Of a stretch of DNA of 64,000 nucleotides, positions 16,608-25,908 are shown in pieces. The notes below the pieces were generated by a model that was not told where the DNA came from, made no database searches, and saw only the letters and a program-made list of their open reading frames with translations. The translations under genes and the position numbers were made by a program. The stretch is taken from positions 1,275,001-1,339,000 of the forward strand of contig NZ_UGSI01000002.1 in NCBI RefSeq assembly GCF_900454495.1, written 5' to 3'. This DNA is from Paenibacillus macerans. GTDB lineage: Bacteria > Bacillota > Bacilli > Paenibacillales > Paenibacillaceae. Position 1 is the first letter of the stretch. The number at the start of each line of letters is the position of its first letter.

Positions 16608-18779
16608 ATGGATATCATCAATCAAACCAACCGAACGATGCTGTTTGATGAGATCAATCCGGAGAAACTGGACTTGCTGACGATTGTGGGCGATGTTAAA
16701 GGGATCGACAGCTTAAGCGACGACAAGATCAAGGAGATCAACGAGCACCTGCTCGTGCGCAGCTTTGACGAATTTTTGACAAAGTTTTCGCCGTGCGTGT
16801 ATTCGTTTTTCAACGCGGCGAACCAGAAAGTCGTTTATACGCTGAAAAAGCCCGAGGGTATTGCAGAGGATGCGATTTCGGAAATCCGGATCGACCAGAA
16901 CAACGACTTTCTGAAAATGCTGTTTACGCTGATCGACACGAAGCGGAGCCAAGGCATGACCAATGTCGATTTCAAATTCGAGAATTTGCTCGATATGATA
17001 TCGCCGAAAAAGGTGATGGACGATATCCGGCAGGTGCGCAAAGAAATCCATTACTTGTACGGACAATATGAAAAGCTGGATGAAGAGGATCCGAAAAAGC
17101 TGGATTTGGGCGACAAGCTGAACGCTATGTTTGAAGAGGCAAGTGCAAATTATAACAATGTTATGGCGATGCTGCCGCTGGCGATCGAGGACATTAAAAC
17201 GCGGCTTCTGCTGGGGGGCTCCAGTGAGGAAAAGGACGCCGAAGCGGTGCAGATCGGGATGCTGACGATCGGAGAAAGCGGCGAATTGAAAATCATCGAG
17301 GCGCCGAAGAGTGAAAGCACGGAGCTGGTGCTGCTCGACGAGAAGGGTTCCAACGGTTTGGCGCTCGTCTTCGAAGACGATTACAACTCGATTACGGAGG
17401 CTCCGTCCGGTTATGTTCGCGACTTAGTTGTACGTACCTTTAGCCCATTGCCGGCCGTGAGCACGGAAGTCAACGTGGAACAGGAAGTGCAAAATTACAA
17501 CACGTATCTGGAATTTTACAAGACGGCCAAGGACGATTTTGTGAAAACGGTCAAGCCGCTTGTCGAGAAAATTTTGGGCGTGAAAATGTTTTTTGACCAA
17601 TACTCGGTGAAAAACAAAGGGATGCAGCCGTCGATGCTCGTCACGAACAACAAGCTGGATATGACCGTCAAGAGCGCCAACATCCCGCGGCTGGAGACGT
17701 ATCTGAACACCGTCAACGCGAAAAACGATTTCACCGACACGATCTGGTTCGGCATCGTCCCTTCGGTGGAGCTGGAAAGCGCGGGCAAGGTGAAGGTTAG
17801 CCGCGAGCGCTTCAAGGGCAACGAGAAAATCGTCAAGCAGGACGGCAACAACATGGAATCGCTGGCGATGCTGCTTACGGTCGTGAAGGAGTTCAAGGTG
17901 CAGGTATTCTTCAGCTTCGAATCGGGCGAGGAGACGACGTTCAACAACATCGCCACTTCGGGAGTCGACAAATACATCGACAAATGCGCGCCGCTCATCC
18001 GCAAGGATTACAGCGAATTCGCCATCCCGTGCCTGCCGAACTTTACGGTTATCCCCAAGGAGAAATCGGGCGTGATCATCGACAGCCGCATGGTTCAAAC
18101 CGAAGGCGGAGCGGCCCGGCTCTCCCGGGAGAAGGAAGACATCCTGAAGCTGTGGATCGAGGGCGTTTATGTGGGGGCGTCTTACGTCGCCGCCGGGATT
18201 GTGGCCGCTTATCAGTGTCCGGAATACCTGAGGGAATCGTTCAAGAACACGAGCAAGGAGTTTCCGGGCGTGCGCTTCGACATTGAAGCGGGCGACAACA
18301 GCTTGCGCGCCGTGACAACTATGGCCAAGGAAATCACCGGCTTCACGAATACGATCAAGGATTCGATCAACCGGAAAAATTTCGGCTTTGTGTTCTCCTC
18401 CGAAAACGCGCAGCTTCAGGGCAAGGACATTCGCCGCATCACCGTTTACAAAGCGAGAAGCCTGGCGGCGTCAGAGGACGGATTCGACTCGATTTACAAG
18501 ACGCTGGTCAGCACGTATATCGAGCGGATTTTGCGCTTCCAGACCGCCGACTTCAAGCATGAAAATATCATCAAATTTTTCAGCAACAACCCGAGCAGCC
18601 AGAAGAGCCAATGGCTGGCCAAACGGGGCTTCATCAACTCGATCATCTATGACGGGGACGATATGAATTACGTCATCGACGAGAAAAACAACCTCTGCCA
18701 TATCGACTTGATCTACAACGGCAACGTGAAAAATCTCGAAGTGATGATCACCAAGGGCACAAGCCCCGTCAAAGCATGA
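16608..18779 (+). CDS. Probable contractile sheath protein (TssC/phage-sheath-like)
   Basis: A 723-residue soluble protein with no signal or membrane span. The first 300 residues are acidic and helical. The second half, from VEQEVQNYNTYLEFYKTAKDDF, alternates strands and helices. GVYVGASYVAAGIVAAYQCP near residue 525 recalls the hinge region before the last domain of sheath proteins, and the C-terminus (FQTADFKHENIIKFFSNN ... CHIDLIYNGNVKNLEVMITK) resembles the sheath C-terminal domain. Placement directly before a 144-residue tube-like gene is the usual sheath-tube order. GGGAGGAGG precedes the ATG. Identity rests on fold-level resemblance and context, so it needs structure-based testing. Confidence 0.6.
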   Translation: MDIINQTNRTMLFDEINPEKLDLLTIVGDVKGIDSLSDDKIKEINEHLLVRSFDEFLTKFSPCVYSFFNAANQKVVYTLKKPEGIAEDAISEIRIDQNNDFLKMLFTLIDTKRSQGMTNVDFKFENLLDMISPKKVMDDIRQVRKEIHYLYGQYEKLDEEDPKKLDLGDKLNAMFEEASANYNNVMAMLPLAIEDIKTRLLLGGSSEEKDAEAVQIGMLTIGESGELKIIEAPKSESTELVLLDEKGSNGLALVFEDDYNSITEAPSGYVRDLVVRTFSPLPAVSTEVNVEQEVQNYNTYLEFYKTAKDDFVKTVKPLVEKILGVKMFFDQYSVKNKGMQPSMLVTNNKLDMTVKSANIPRLETYLNTVNAKNDFTDTIWFGIVPSVELESAGKVKVSRERFKGNEKIVKQDGNNMESLAMLLTVVKEFKVQVFFSFESGEETTFNNIATSGVDKYIDKCAPLIRKDYSEFAIPCLPNFTVIPKEKSGVIIDSRMVQTEGGAARLSREKEDILKLWIEGVYVGASYVAAGIVAAYQCPEYLRESFKNTSKEFPGVRFDIEAGDNSLRAVTTMAKEITGFTNTIKDSINRKNFGFVFSSENAQLQGKDIRRITVYKARSLAASEDGFDSIYKTLVSTYIERILRFQTADFKHENIIKFFSNNPSSQKSQWLAKRGFINSIIYDGDDMNYVIDEKNNLCHIDLIYNGNVKNLEVMITKGTSPVKA

Positions 18780-19140
18780 TGCAAGTAAATGACCGGGCGG
18801 TCAAAACGCAGGAAATCCGTTTTTGGCCGGCCCGGAGAATACGCAACTGTCGTATGTAGGAGGACCGGCCGCTATCCGGCGACTGACCTCGTTACATAAA
18901 TTCCGGGGCGCTATATAGGTTGAGTTAAGAAATAGGGCAAGGGTAAGCAAGAGGGGGAAACGATTCTGAAGAAGCTGAAAGCTTTCTGCAAGAAATCTGC
19001 TTCGGAAGCATCAGCTTGAGTTCGCCTTTGTGATCGTAAGAACATTTCACCCGGCTGCCTTTTTCTGCAATATCATTAGCTCAAACAATAGCGTAACGCC
19101 CTGGGGCCATCATATTTTTACTCTAAGGAGGATGTATTTT

Positions 19141-19575
19141 ATGGGATTCAGACTGAAAGTTGAAGGAGCCGAAACAATCGAGCTCGGGCTGGACAACATC
19201 CAGAAGGTGTACTACGACACCGATACGCCGGACGACTCCAACGCCAGATCCACGGACGTAGGCTCCACGCTGAGAATCATCGGCAAAATCATCACGGCGA
19301 CCGACGGCGACAAAGCCGACGATACGCTGAAGCTGGCCCTGTGGTCGCTGGTTCCCGCGGAAAAAGCGGACTGCTACCGCAAGCTGACGCTGGAAGTTAT
19401 CGCCGCCAACCAGGTGGTGCGGGAGATCGTGTTCCCGAACGCATTTGTGGTTGACTACAAGGAAGCGTTTGGCGACACCGAAGGCGTAGGGCAATTCGAG
19501 CTTTATGTGAAGCAGAAAAAAGACAAGACCGAACTGGCCAAGCTCAATGGCGGCTATCCGGTCAACGACATCTAA
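19141..19575 (+). CDS. Probable inner-tube (Hcp-like) protein
   Basis: A 144-residue soluble, beta-rich protein: MGFRLKVEGAETIELGLDNI, then strands around TLRIIGKIITA, a short helix near AEKADCYRKLTLEVI and a final strand FELYVKQK. Size and layout fit the tube proteins of contractile systems, and the position after the sheath-like gene supports it. AAGGAGGATGTATTTT stands before the ATG at 19141, which is preferred to the far upstream start of the open frame. The 360 bases between sheath and tube genes contain no gene I can support. A very stable hairpin follows at 19611. Similarity to Hcp is inferred, not measured. Confidence 0.55.
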   Translation: MGFRLKVEGAETIELGLDNIQKVYYDTDTPDDSNARSTDVGSTLRIIGKIITATDGDKADDTLKLALWSLVPAEKADCYRKLTLEVIAANQVVREIVFPNAFVVDYKEAFGDTEGVGQFELYVKQKKDKTELAKLNGGYPVNDI

Positions 19576-19610
19576 GCTTGCTTCGCCCGGGCGCGGGGCG
19601 CCCGCATTTC

Positions 19611-19647
19611 GTAAATCTCAAGAGGCCCCAGGCCTCTTGAGATTTAC
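19611..19647 (+). other. Perfect 17-bp hairpin without a T-run
   Basis: GTAAATCTCAAGAGGCC (19611-19627) pairs fully with 19631-19647 across a three-base CCA loop; no poly-T follows. It lies between the tube-like and J-domain genes and could stabilise the upstream mRNA end or lower read-through. The surrounding gap to 19914 carries repeated GCGAGC/AACGGTTG-type segments but no coding sequence I can support. Confidence 0.75.
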
Positions 19648-19914
19648 TGTACCTTGCGGCGATAGCTTGAGAACGATCGACTACGCAGCGCTAACGGTTG
19701 TATGCGAGCTTATTTGGCCGAAAAGGCGGAGATTCCATTTCTGACGGTTGCGAGCGTGCTTATTATGATGATAAATGCTCGAAACAGCCGAAACTGAACC
19801 AATTAAGCGCTCCGGCAACCGTTACATTTTGATTTAGCTTGATTTTGCCGAAATAGTGCCGATGGCATCCGTTAGAACGATTTCACGAAATTTTGGACGA
19901 AAGTAGGGAAGCAT

Positions 19915-20367
19915 TTGGCGGACTATTACGAACGGCTGGGCGTTTCCCGGAATGCGGAAGCCTCCGAGATCAAGGCCGCTTACCGCAAGCTGGCCAAGCG
20001 CCATCATCCGGATGCGAACCGGGGAGACCCTCAGGCGGAACAACGGTTTAAAGACATCGTCGAAGCTTATGAAACGTTAAGCGATGCAGAGCGCCGGGCC
20101 GCTTACGATGAGCGCTTGCAGCGCGGGAACTTCGGCGCGCCGGGGAAAAGCGGAAAGCCGGGGCCCGAAGCGCAGCGGCGGACCGGCGGCGGGGCGGCGG
20201 CAGCGGAAGCTTTCGATCCCGCGCGGATGAGGGAGCAGTTTGAGCAGTTTTTTGCCATGCCGCGCAAAGGACAAAAGGACTCGGAACAAGGGAAGAACGC
20301 CGAAGGGAAAAATCCGCTGGATACTTCCGCCTTGTTCAATAGTTTTTTCGGCTATCGCAAGAAATAG
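19915..20367 (+). CDS. J-domain (DnaJ-like) protein
   Basis: A 150-residue protein whose first 66 residues are a J domain: DYYERLGVSRNAEASEIKAAYRKLAKRHHPDANRGD with HHPD as the usual HPD motif (HPD at residues 31-33), then ERFKDIVEAYETLSDAERRAAYDE. The remainder is Gly/Ala/Lys-rich and unstructured; the zinc and substrate domains of DnaJ are absent. J domains stimulate Hsp70 ATPases, and an Hsp70-like gene lies 7 kb downstream in the same direction, so the two may act together in assembly of the apparatus; that pairing is inferred. TTG at 19915 is the start giving the normal J-domain N-terminus. Confidence 0.85.
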   Translation: MADYYERLGVSRNAEASEIKAAYRKLAKRHHPDANRGDPQAEQRFKDIVEAYETLSDAERRAAYDERLQRGNFGAPGKSGKPGPEAQRRTGGGAAAAEAFDPARMREQFEQFFAMPRKGQKDSEQGKNAEGKNPLDTSALFNSFFGYRKK

Positions 20368-20405
20368 CAAATGAGCCTAAATTCATCTGACGGGGGTAGC
20401 TGCCT

Positions 20406-20945
20406 GTGAAGACGGAGAAATCCGCTTGGATCGGATACGTTGAACTAATGATTTATGCCATACTGGTCGGGTTGGTGATCTATGTGCTGCTGCGGCCGGT
20501 TTATTATGTGGCGCAAATGGGCACGGTTGCGGTTTCCGCCGTGATCATCTCGGCAATTATCTGGACGGGGGGCGACCCGAAGCTGCGTCCGGGCAGGAAG
20601 CCGCAGGAAGTGAGCAAAATCGTGCTGCTCGATGACGACGGAGAACGGGTCAAGGAATGGCTGATCAAAGGGGAAACGTCCGTATTGATCGGCAAAAAAA
20701 CGGATCAGGGCGAAGTGGACATCGATTTGACGGATTGCGAGTACGCCTCGCTGGTCAGTCCGGAGCACGCCGTGCTGAACCGTGTTGGAAACGAATGGTT
20801 TATCGAGGACGCGGAATCGTACAGCGGTACGGGAATTCGCAAGGCGGGGCGCAGCGACGCGAATCGGCTTATTGCCGAAGAGCCGGTACGGGTCGGTGCG
20901 GGAGACATGATTTTTATCGCGAACACCAGGCTGTTGATTAAATAA
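20406..20945 (+). CDS. Membrane-anchored FHA-domain protein
   Basis: Two membrane spans come first (YVELMIYAILVGLVIYVLL and VAVSAVIISAIIW), leaving a cytoplasmic FHA domain from about residue 75. The domain has VLIGKK in place of the usual GR strand, SPEHAVLNRVGNEWFIED as the Ser-x-x-His phosphothreonine-binding strand, and SGTGIRK in the position of the NGT turn. FHA domains bind phosphothreonine, so it is a plausible docking point for targets of the kinase at 13233. GTG at 20406 is chosen as the first start after GGGGGTAGC. Part of a same-strand run of closely spaced genes. Confidence 0.82.
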   Translation: MKTEKSAWIGYVELMIYAILVGLVIYVLLRPVYYVAQMGTVAVSAVIISAIIWTGGDPKLRPGRKPQEVSKIVLLDDDGERVKEWLIKGETSVLIGKKTDQGEVDIDLTDCEYASLVSPEHAVLNRVGNEWFIEDAESYSGTGIRKAGRSDANRLIAEEPVRVGAGDMIFIANTRLLIK

Positions 20946-20990
20946 GCGGTACTCCCACTTACATTTACATACGGAGGAATGAATCGAAAA

Positions 20991-21515
20991 ATGAGCCTGA
21001 CGAGATGTATGAACGGGCATATGTTTAGTTCGAGAAAGCACGGCAACACATGCCCCTACTGCAATACGACCGTGGAGCAGCCCGCCCGCGCGCCCAAAAG
21101 CGCGCAGAGCCCTGCGGCCGCCGCGGACATGGACGAGAAAACGATGCCTTACCTGGGGGAAACGACCGGGATCCAGCCGGTAACCGGCTGGCTGGTGTGC
21201 GTCGAAGGTCCGCAAATGGGCCAAGACTACCGGATCATGGCGGAGAAAAACTTTATCGGCCGCGCCGAAGAGATGCATATCCGGATCATCGGCGACAACG
21301 CCGTGTCCAGACGCAATCACGCGGTCATCGTCTATGATCCGAAGAAGCGCAATTTTTACCTGCTGCCGGGCGACGCCTCGGGACTCGCCTATCACAACAA
21401 TGAGGCGGTATATTCCCCCGTGGAGTTAAACGCCTATGATTTGATCCAGCTCGGGCGCAGCAAATTTGTGTTCGTCCCGTTATGCGGTCCGCATTTCGAG
21501 TGGGACAACGGTTAG
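20991..21515 (+). CDS. FHA-domain protein with N-terminal zinc ribbon
   Basis: About 174 residues. MSLTRCMNGHMF and CPYCNTTVE supply a CxxGH ... CxxC zinc-binding pattern, a linker rich in Ala/Pro follows, and the FHA domain spans about residues 65-165: NFIGRAEEMHIRI, AVSRRNHAVIVYDPKKRNFYLLPGDASG. This Arg/Ser-x-x-His set is complete, so phosphothreonine binding is likely. I prefer the ATG at 20991 because relatives begin MSLTRC; an ATG at 20979 sits one base from the GGAGG and is less likely. Overlaps no neighbour but lies nine bases before the PP2C start. Confidence 0.85.
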   Translation: MSLTRCMNGHMFSSRKHGNTCPYCNTTVEQPARAPKSAQSPAAAADMDEKTMPYLGETTGIQPVTGWLVCVEGPQMGQDYRIMAEKNFIGRAEEMHIRIIGDNAVSRRNHAVIVYDPKKRNFYLLPGDASGLAYHNNEAVYSPVELNAYDLIQLGRSKFVFVPLCGPHFEWDNG

Positions 21516-21523
21516 GAGCCGGG

Positions 21524-22426
21524 ATGATGGGGATGGAAAAATGGTTCACGAGCGATGTGCTTGCCGTCTATGCGGCGGTGTTCGTCGTGGTCGCTATTTT
21601 GATCGTTGTACGCCAAAGGCTGCGCGCGGCCGTAACCGCGGGCCCGTCCCGGAAGGCGGCGCCTTCGCCGGAGCTCGCGAGCTCGGAGCAGCAGCCGGAC
21701 CGGGAAATTTCGCTCGGCAATGCGCAGACGATCGGCCGGCGTACGGAGCAGGACGACTACTTCGCCAGCGCCGTGACCAAGGTGGGCACGCTGGCCGTGC
21801 TTGCCGACGGGATCAGCGGCGTGTCCAACGGGCGGATGGCCAGCACGCTGGCGGTCACGATGTTTTCGCGGGAGTTTCTGAAGCTGGATGATGCCGGGGA
21901 TATCCCGGAATTTTTTCACAAGGCGTCGATTGTCAGCAACCGGGCCATTATGGAGCAGCTTGGCGGAGCGATTGGAGGCACGACGCTCGTCGCCGCCGTG
22001 ATTTCGGATCACAGGCTGCATTGGGGCGCGGTCGGGGACAGTCTGATTTTGCTGTTCCGGGACGGAGAGTTTCTGCCGGTGAATTCCAAGGATACGTTTG
22101 AGAGCGTGCTCGAAGCCAGATATTTGGCGGGGGAGATCGGCCGGGAAGAGGTCAGCGGCAATCCGATGAAAAATCAACTGACCAATTACTTGGGCTACGG
22201 TGGCTTTATGAGCATGGAGATCGGCGAGCCGATCCCGCTGGAGCCGGGGGACATCGTTATCCTGTGCAGCGACGGCGTCTATGACGCGCTGACGGAAGTG
22301 GAGATGGAAGAAATCCTGATGCAAAGGATGCCGCCGCAGGAAACGGCGGAGGAAATGATCGCTTGCGTGGAGCGGAAAAGCTACAAGCATCAGGATAATG
22401 CGACGGTCCTCATTCTGGAGCATTAA
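21524..22426 (+). CDS. PP2C-type Ser/Thr phosphatase, membrane-anchored
   Basis: About 300 residues. One N-terminal span (LAVYAAVFVVVAILIVV) anchors a cytoplasmic PP2C domain with the metal-binding and structural motifs present: TEQDDYF, VLADGISG, GGTTLVAAVI, WGAVGDSLI, CSDGVYD and HQDNATVLIL. It should therefore be able to dephosphorylate Ser/Thr, the counterpart of the kinase at 13233, like PppA in type VI secretion. The ATG at 21524 has AGGAG five bases upstream. The next gene starts about 40 bases later. Confidence 0.88.
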   Translation: MMGMEKWFTSDVLAVYAAVFVVVAILIVVRQRLRAAVTAGPSRKAAPSPELASSEQQPDREISLGNAQTIGRRTEQDDYFASAVTKVGTLAVLADGISGVSNGRMASTLAVTMFSREFLKLDDAGDIPEFFHKASIVSNRAIMEQLGGAIGGTTLVAAVISDHRLHWGAVGDSLILLFRDGEFLPVNSKDTFESVLEARYLAGEIGREEVSGNPMKNQLTNYLGYGGFMSMEIGEPIPLEPGDIVILCSDGVYDALTEVEMEEILMQRMPPQETAEEMIACVERKSYKHQDNATVLILEH

Positions 22427-22468
22427 TCATCACCCTCGCGTGTGTGCACGGGGGGAACGGGGGAACGC

Positions 22469-24625
22469 ATGAGGAAGGAGAACAGCGATTTCAAGACAGC
22501 ATTCGTCTCCGAAGCGGGTTCGCATTTCGACAACCGGGATTATTTCGCTTTCGTGGAGCTCGACGACATGGCCTGCTACGTTGTTGCCGACGGTCTCGAC
22601 CTGGACAAGGAAGTGCGCAGCGCGCAGATGGCGGTAGAGGTGATTCTGGAGAGCTTTATGGAAAAGCCTTCGATGTCCCGCCGCAAAATCCGCCAGGATC
22701 TGGAGGCGGCGCACGAATGGCTGAAATTCGAAAGCCGCCGGGTCCGGCTGAAGGCAAGCGTGCTGGTCGTCGTCACGGATTATACGCGGATGGTGTGGGC
22801 GACCTGCGGGAACGCGCGGCTGTATCAATTCCGCGGCGGCCGGGTGAATTTGCGCTCCAAGGATCAGAGCCTGACGCAGCTGATGCTGGATCAGGGAAGG
22901 CTGGCCGAGGACCGCAACCACAATCACGAAGAGCGCGGAAATCTGCTCAATTACATGGGCAGGCCCGACCGCTTCGAGCCGTATGTTTCGGACAAAATGC
23001 CGCTGTCGGACGGCGATGTGCTGCTGCTGGCGACCCAGGGCGTCTGGGAGCAGGTGGACCTGCCGGAAATGCTGGACGCGCTCGCGGAAGCGAGCGATCC
23101 GGAGAGCTTGACCGATACGCTGGAGGAGGTCGTGCTCAGCAAGCAGCAAAAGTCGGTCAATAATTATACGGCGGCTGCCGTGTATGTGAACAAGACGTTT
23201 ACGGAAAAACCTAAAAACATCAAAAAGTGGATTTTGCGCGGCGCCATGCTGCTGCTGACGCTGGCGATCGCCGGCGGCGGCGTCTGGTACGTCAAGGCGA
23301 AGCAGGCGGAAAAGCTGGCCCAGACGGCCGTCTTGATGGTCGAGAGCGAGGAGGACGGGGACCGGTACGCTTCCGCCGGCGACTACGCCAAAGCGCTGAA
23401 GTCCTACAGCGAGGCGAAGAACGCCGCCAGCAAGCTGAAGGACAAGCTGCATTTTCAGCTGTTGCGGGGCAAGCAGCAGGTGGCGCAGTTCCTGAGCGAC
23501 GGCGACGGCTATGTGCAGGACGGCAGCTACGATATGGCGGTGGACAGCTACAACGACGCGCTGAAGCAAGCGGACAAATACAAGCCGTTTAAGGCGGAGG
23601 ATATCAAAGCGAGGATTGAACGCGCCGGGGCGATTGAAGCCTTGTCCGGGGTGATCAAAGAAGGCGATAAGCTGTTTCAGGAACAGGATTACAACGGAGC
23701 GCTCGCGGTTTTCCAAAAAGCGAAAAAAGCGGCGATTGAAGCGGAATACGAGAGCGGGCAAAAGAAAGTGGAGGAGAAGATCGAGCAGACGCAGGCCAAG
23801 ATCGACAACATTTACAAGGAAACGAGAACGCTGAAGGCGGACAATTTGGAGAAAAAAGGCGACCGCAGCCTCGCTGCCATGGATTACGCCGCGGCGATCG
23901 AGTCTTACAAGCTGGCGCAGGAAATTTATCAGGAAATCGACAAGCTGGAGCGGGTGCTGGCGATGGAGCGCAAAATCTCTCAAGCCGACGAGAAGCTGAA
24001 TCCCGCCGTTCCGGCGGCAGGCTCAGCCGGTGAGAGTGCCGGGGCGACTGCCGGGGCAGGCGGCAGCGCCGCGGGCAATCTGAATCAGCAGCAGCAAGCT
24101 GCGGCGGATTCAGCAGGCGGCGGTCAAGCCGGGGGAAGCCAGCAGGCGTCAGGCGCGGCGGCGGGTTCGTCCGCTAAGGAGCCGTCCGGGATTTCCTCGG
24201 GCGGCGGCGAAACCACGGCCGGGGGGACCGGCACAGCCGGCACAACAAGCGGTAACGGCAAAGCTGGCGGAAACGGCGGCAGCAAGGCTGGCGGCAACAG
24301 CGGGGAAGGCGGAACCAGCGGCAAAGGCGGGAATGACACAACCGGAGGGAATGGCGGCAACGGCACGAACGGTGGAAACGATGGAAACGGCTCGGCTGGC
24401 GGAAATGCCGGAGCCGGGAAGACCAGTGAAAACGCCGGAGATGGCGGTAACAAGCCGGATACGGGAGCCAAGGCCGGTAACGGTGCGGATAGTAAGGCAA
24501 ATGAAAGTGCGGATGCCAAGTCCAATACCGATGCCGATGCGGAAGCGGGTTCAGCAAATGGCGGGGCGGCAAGTGGGACTTCCCCGGCAGGCCCGTCTTC
24601 TTCCAAAGGAGGGAACGCTTCATGA
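22469..24625 (+). CDS. Degenerate PP2C joined to membrane span, coiled repeats and Gly-rich tail
   Basis: About 718 residues. Residues 1-240 have the PP2C fold (NRDYFAFVELDDMACYVVADGLD), but the later Asp positions are altered: SDG becomes TQG in LLLATQGVWEQ, and the final DN becomes NN in SVNNYTAAAVYV. It is probably a pseudo-phosphatase. A span at about 251-273 follows (GAMLLLTLAIAGGGVWYV), then helical TPR-like repeats (YASAGDYAKALKSYSEAKNA; QDGSYDMAVDSYNDALKQ; DYNGALAVFQKAKKA) to about 510, and a low-complexity Gly/Ala/Asn/Thr tail to the end. An outside location for the repeats and tail is inferred from the single span. Its stop overlaps the next ATG by four bases. Confidence 0.78.
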   Translation: MRKENSDFKTAFVSEAGSHFDNRDYFAFVELDDMACYVVADGLDLDKEVRSAQMAVEVILESFMEKPSMSRRKIRQDLEAAHEWLKFESRRVRLKASVLVVVTDYTRMVWATCGNARLYQFRGGRVNLRSKDQSLTQLMLDQGRLAEDRNHNHEERGNLLNYMGRPDRFEPYVSDKMPLSDGDVLLLATQGVWEQVDLPEMLDALAEASDPESLTDTLEEVVLSKQQKSVNNYTAAAVYVNKTFTEKPKNIKKWILRGAMLLLTLAIAGGGVWYVKAKQAEKLAQTAVLMVESEEDGDRYASAGDYAKALKSYSEAKNAASKLKDKLHFQLLRGKQQVAQFLSDGDGYVQDGSYDMAVDSYNDALKQADKYKPFKAEDIKARIERAGAIEALSGVIKEGDKLFQEQDYNGALAVFQKAKKAAIEAEYESGQKKVEEKIEQTQAKIDNIYKETRTLKADNLEKKGDRSLAAMDYAAAIESYKLAQEIYQEIDKLERVLAMERKISQADEKLNPAVPAAGSAGESAGATAGAGGSAAGNLNQQQQAAADSAGGGQAGGSQQASGAAAGSSAKEPSGISSGGGETTAGGTGTAGTTSGNGKAGGNGGSKAGGNSGEGGTSGKGGNDTTGGNGGNGTNGGNDGNGSAGGNAGAGKTSENAGDGGNKPDTGAKAGNGADSKANESADAKSNTDADAEAGSANGGAASGTSPAGPSSSKGGNAS

Positions 24626-25908
24626 AGGATATTATCATGGACCGTTTAAGCAAAATGGAGGATTTGCAGCAGCGCCGGCTGCTGCGCAATTTGATGAGCG
24701 GCGTGTTCCTGAATCTCGTGGAATACCAGGAAGAGCTGAACCGGAAGCTGGAGCGCCGGGTGTTCGAGGAAGTCGGAGAATACGACGGAAAATACGACGT
24801 CTTTGTCTCCGCGTGCTCCAGAGAGGAATGGGACCCGCTGCATGAATATTTGTTCCCGATGATTCCGGAGGACACGGAAGCGGGCAAAATCGATCTGCGC
24901 ACGGTGGTATCCGGCTTGCGCGGCGGGGAAGAGGTGCGGATCTGCACGCTTTTTCTGGAATGCAAGTACGCGGAAATTCAGCAGCTGCTGCTCAGCGGCC
25001 GCCGGTTCAAAGGGGAACTGGCCACGTCCCAAGGCCGCTATGCCGTGGAGTTCAAGCTGGAGCGGAATATGGCGTACATCCGGGAGATCGAGAAGCTGTA
25101 TCACGTGTTCCTCAGCAACGGGCTGCCCTGGAAAACGGTCAATCATCCGTATGCCCACAAGTTTGTGGACGCGGTGCTGACCGAGGTGGACGGAGAACTC
25201 GGCGAGGAAGAAGAGGCGCTGGAGCTTACCGTTCATTTGGAGGAATATGAGCCGTACAAACGGGCGGATATGATACCCTTGTGGAACATCCAACGCCTTG
25301 AGCTGAAGACGGGCGGGTTCCCCGTGCCGGCGGCGGACCGGGTTAACTTTGAGCATGTGCTGCCTTTGCGGAAAACGGGCGTGCAGCACGGTTATCTTGT
25401 GGACGTCGACGATGACAGCATCCGCTACGTCAAGCGTACGCCGGAGGAACTGACCGTCGTCTCGCCGCTGGAGAAGTCGGATATGTGGCGGGTGCTTATG
25501 CTGGTCGAGCCTTTTGAATCGGTGGTCAGCAGACCGGGATACGCGCTGCTTTCCAACCGGCAGAAGGAGGATTTCATCGGCAGCTACCGCCGCCGGCAGG
25601 GGCAGATCGTTCGCTCCCGGGGCGAGATTTTGCGGCTGGTGCATTCTTTTGCCGCGGCGGAATCGCTGGAACTGACGGATGTGGAAATTCGTCCGCCGGG
25701 CGTGAGCCGGGCGATCACGTATGAGCTGAACCGGTTTATTACGGATGAAGTGCGGGTGGACAACGGGAAATGGCGGATGTGCCTGAAGTTTGGCGACCGC
25801 GGCTTCACAAGCCGGCTTGCGTTTATGGCCGAGGATGTGATGAGCTTTCTCGTCTCGGAAGTCCAGCTTTTGTTCCCGGAATACCGCTGTGAAGGAGAAT
25901 GGGCTTGA
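24622..25908 (+). CDS. Conserved cluster protein of unknown function, 428 aa
   Basis: Soluble, no signal peptide, rich in charged helices at the start (RLSKMEDLQQRRLLRNLMSGVFLNLVEYQEELNRKL) and beta strands in the middle, ending VMSFLVSEVQLLFPEYRCEGEWA. It overlaps the preceding gene by four bases (ATGA) and the following gene by ten, so these three are almost certainly translated together. I cannot place it in a known family. By position among sheath, tube and chaperone genes it could be a baseplate or assembly component, which is a guess from context only. Confidence 0.7.
   Translation: MKDIIMDRLSKMEDLQQRRLLRNLMSGVFLNLVEYQEELNRKLERRVFEEVGEYDGKYDVFVSACSREEWDPLHEYLFPMIPEDTEAGKIDLRTVVSGLRGGEEVRICTLFLECKYAEIQQLLLSGRRFKGELATSQGRYAVEFKLERNMAYIREIEKLYHVFLSNGLPWKTVNHPYAHKFVDAVLTEVDGELGEEEEALELTVHLEEYEPYKRADMIPLWNIQRLELKTGGFPVPAADRVNFEHVLPLRKTGVQHGYLVDVDDDSIRYVKRTPEELTVVSPLEKSDMWRVLMLVEPFESVVSRPGYALLSNRQKEDFIGSYRRRQGQIVRSRGEILRLVHSFAAAESLELTDVEIRPPGVSRAITYELNRFITDEVRVDNGKWRMCLKFGDRGFTSRLAFMAEDVMSFLVSEVQLLFPEYRCEGEWA

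Noticed and set aside
22430..23983. Long minus-strand frame opposite the PP2C/TPR gene
   Set aside because: It has no ribosome-binding site, is rich in Arg, His and Leu without family motifs, and lies opposite a clear coding sequence in GC-rich DNA.
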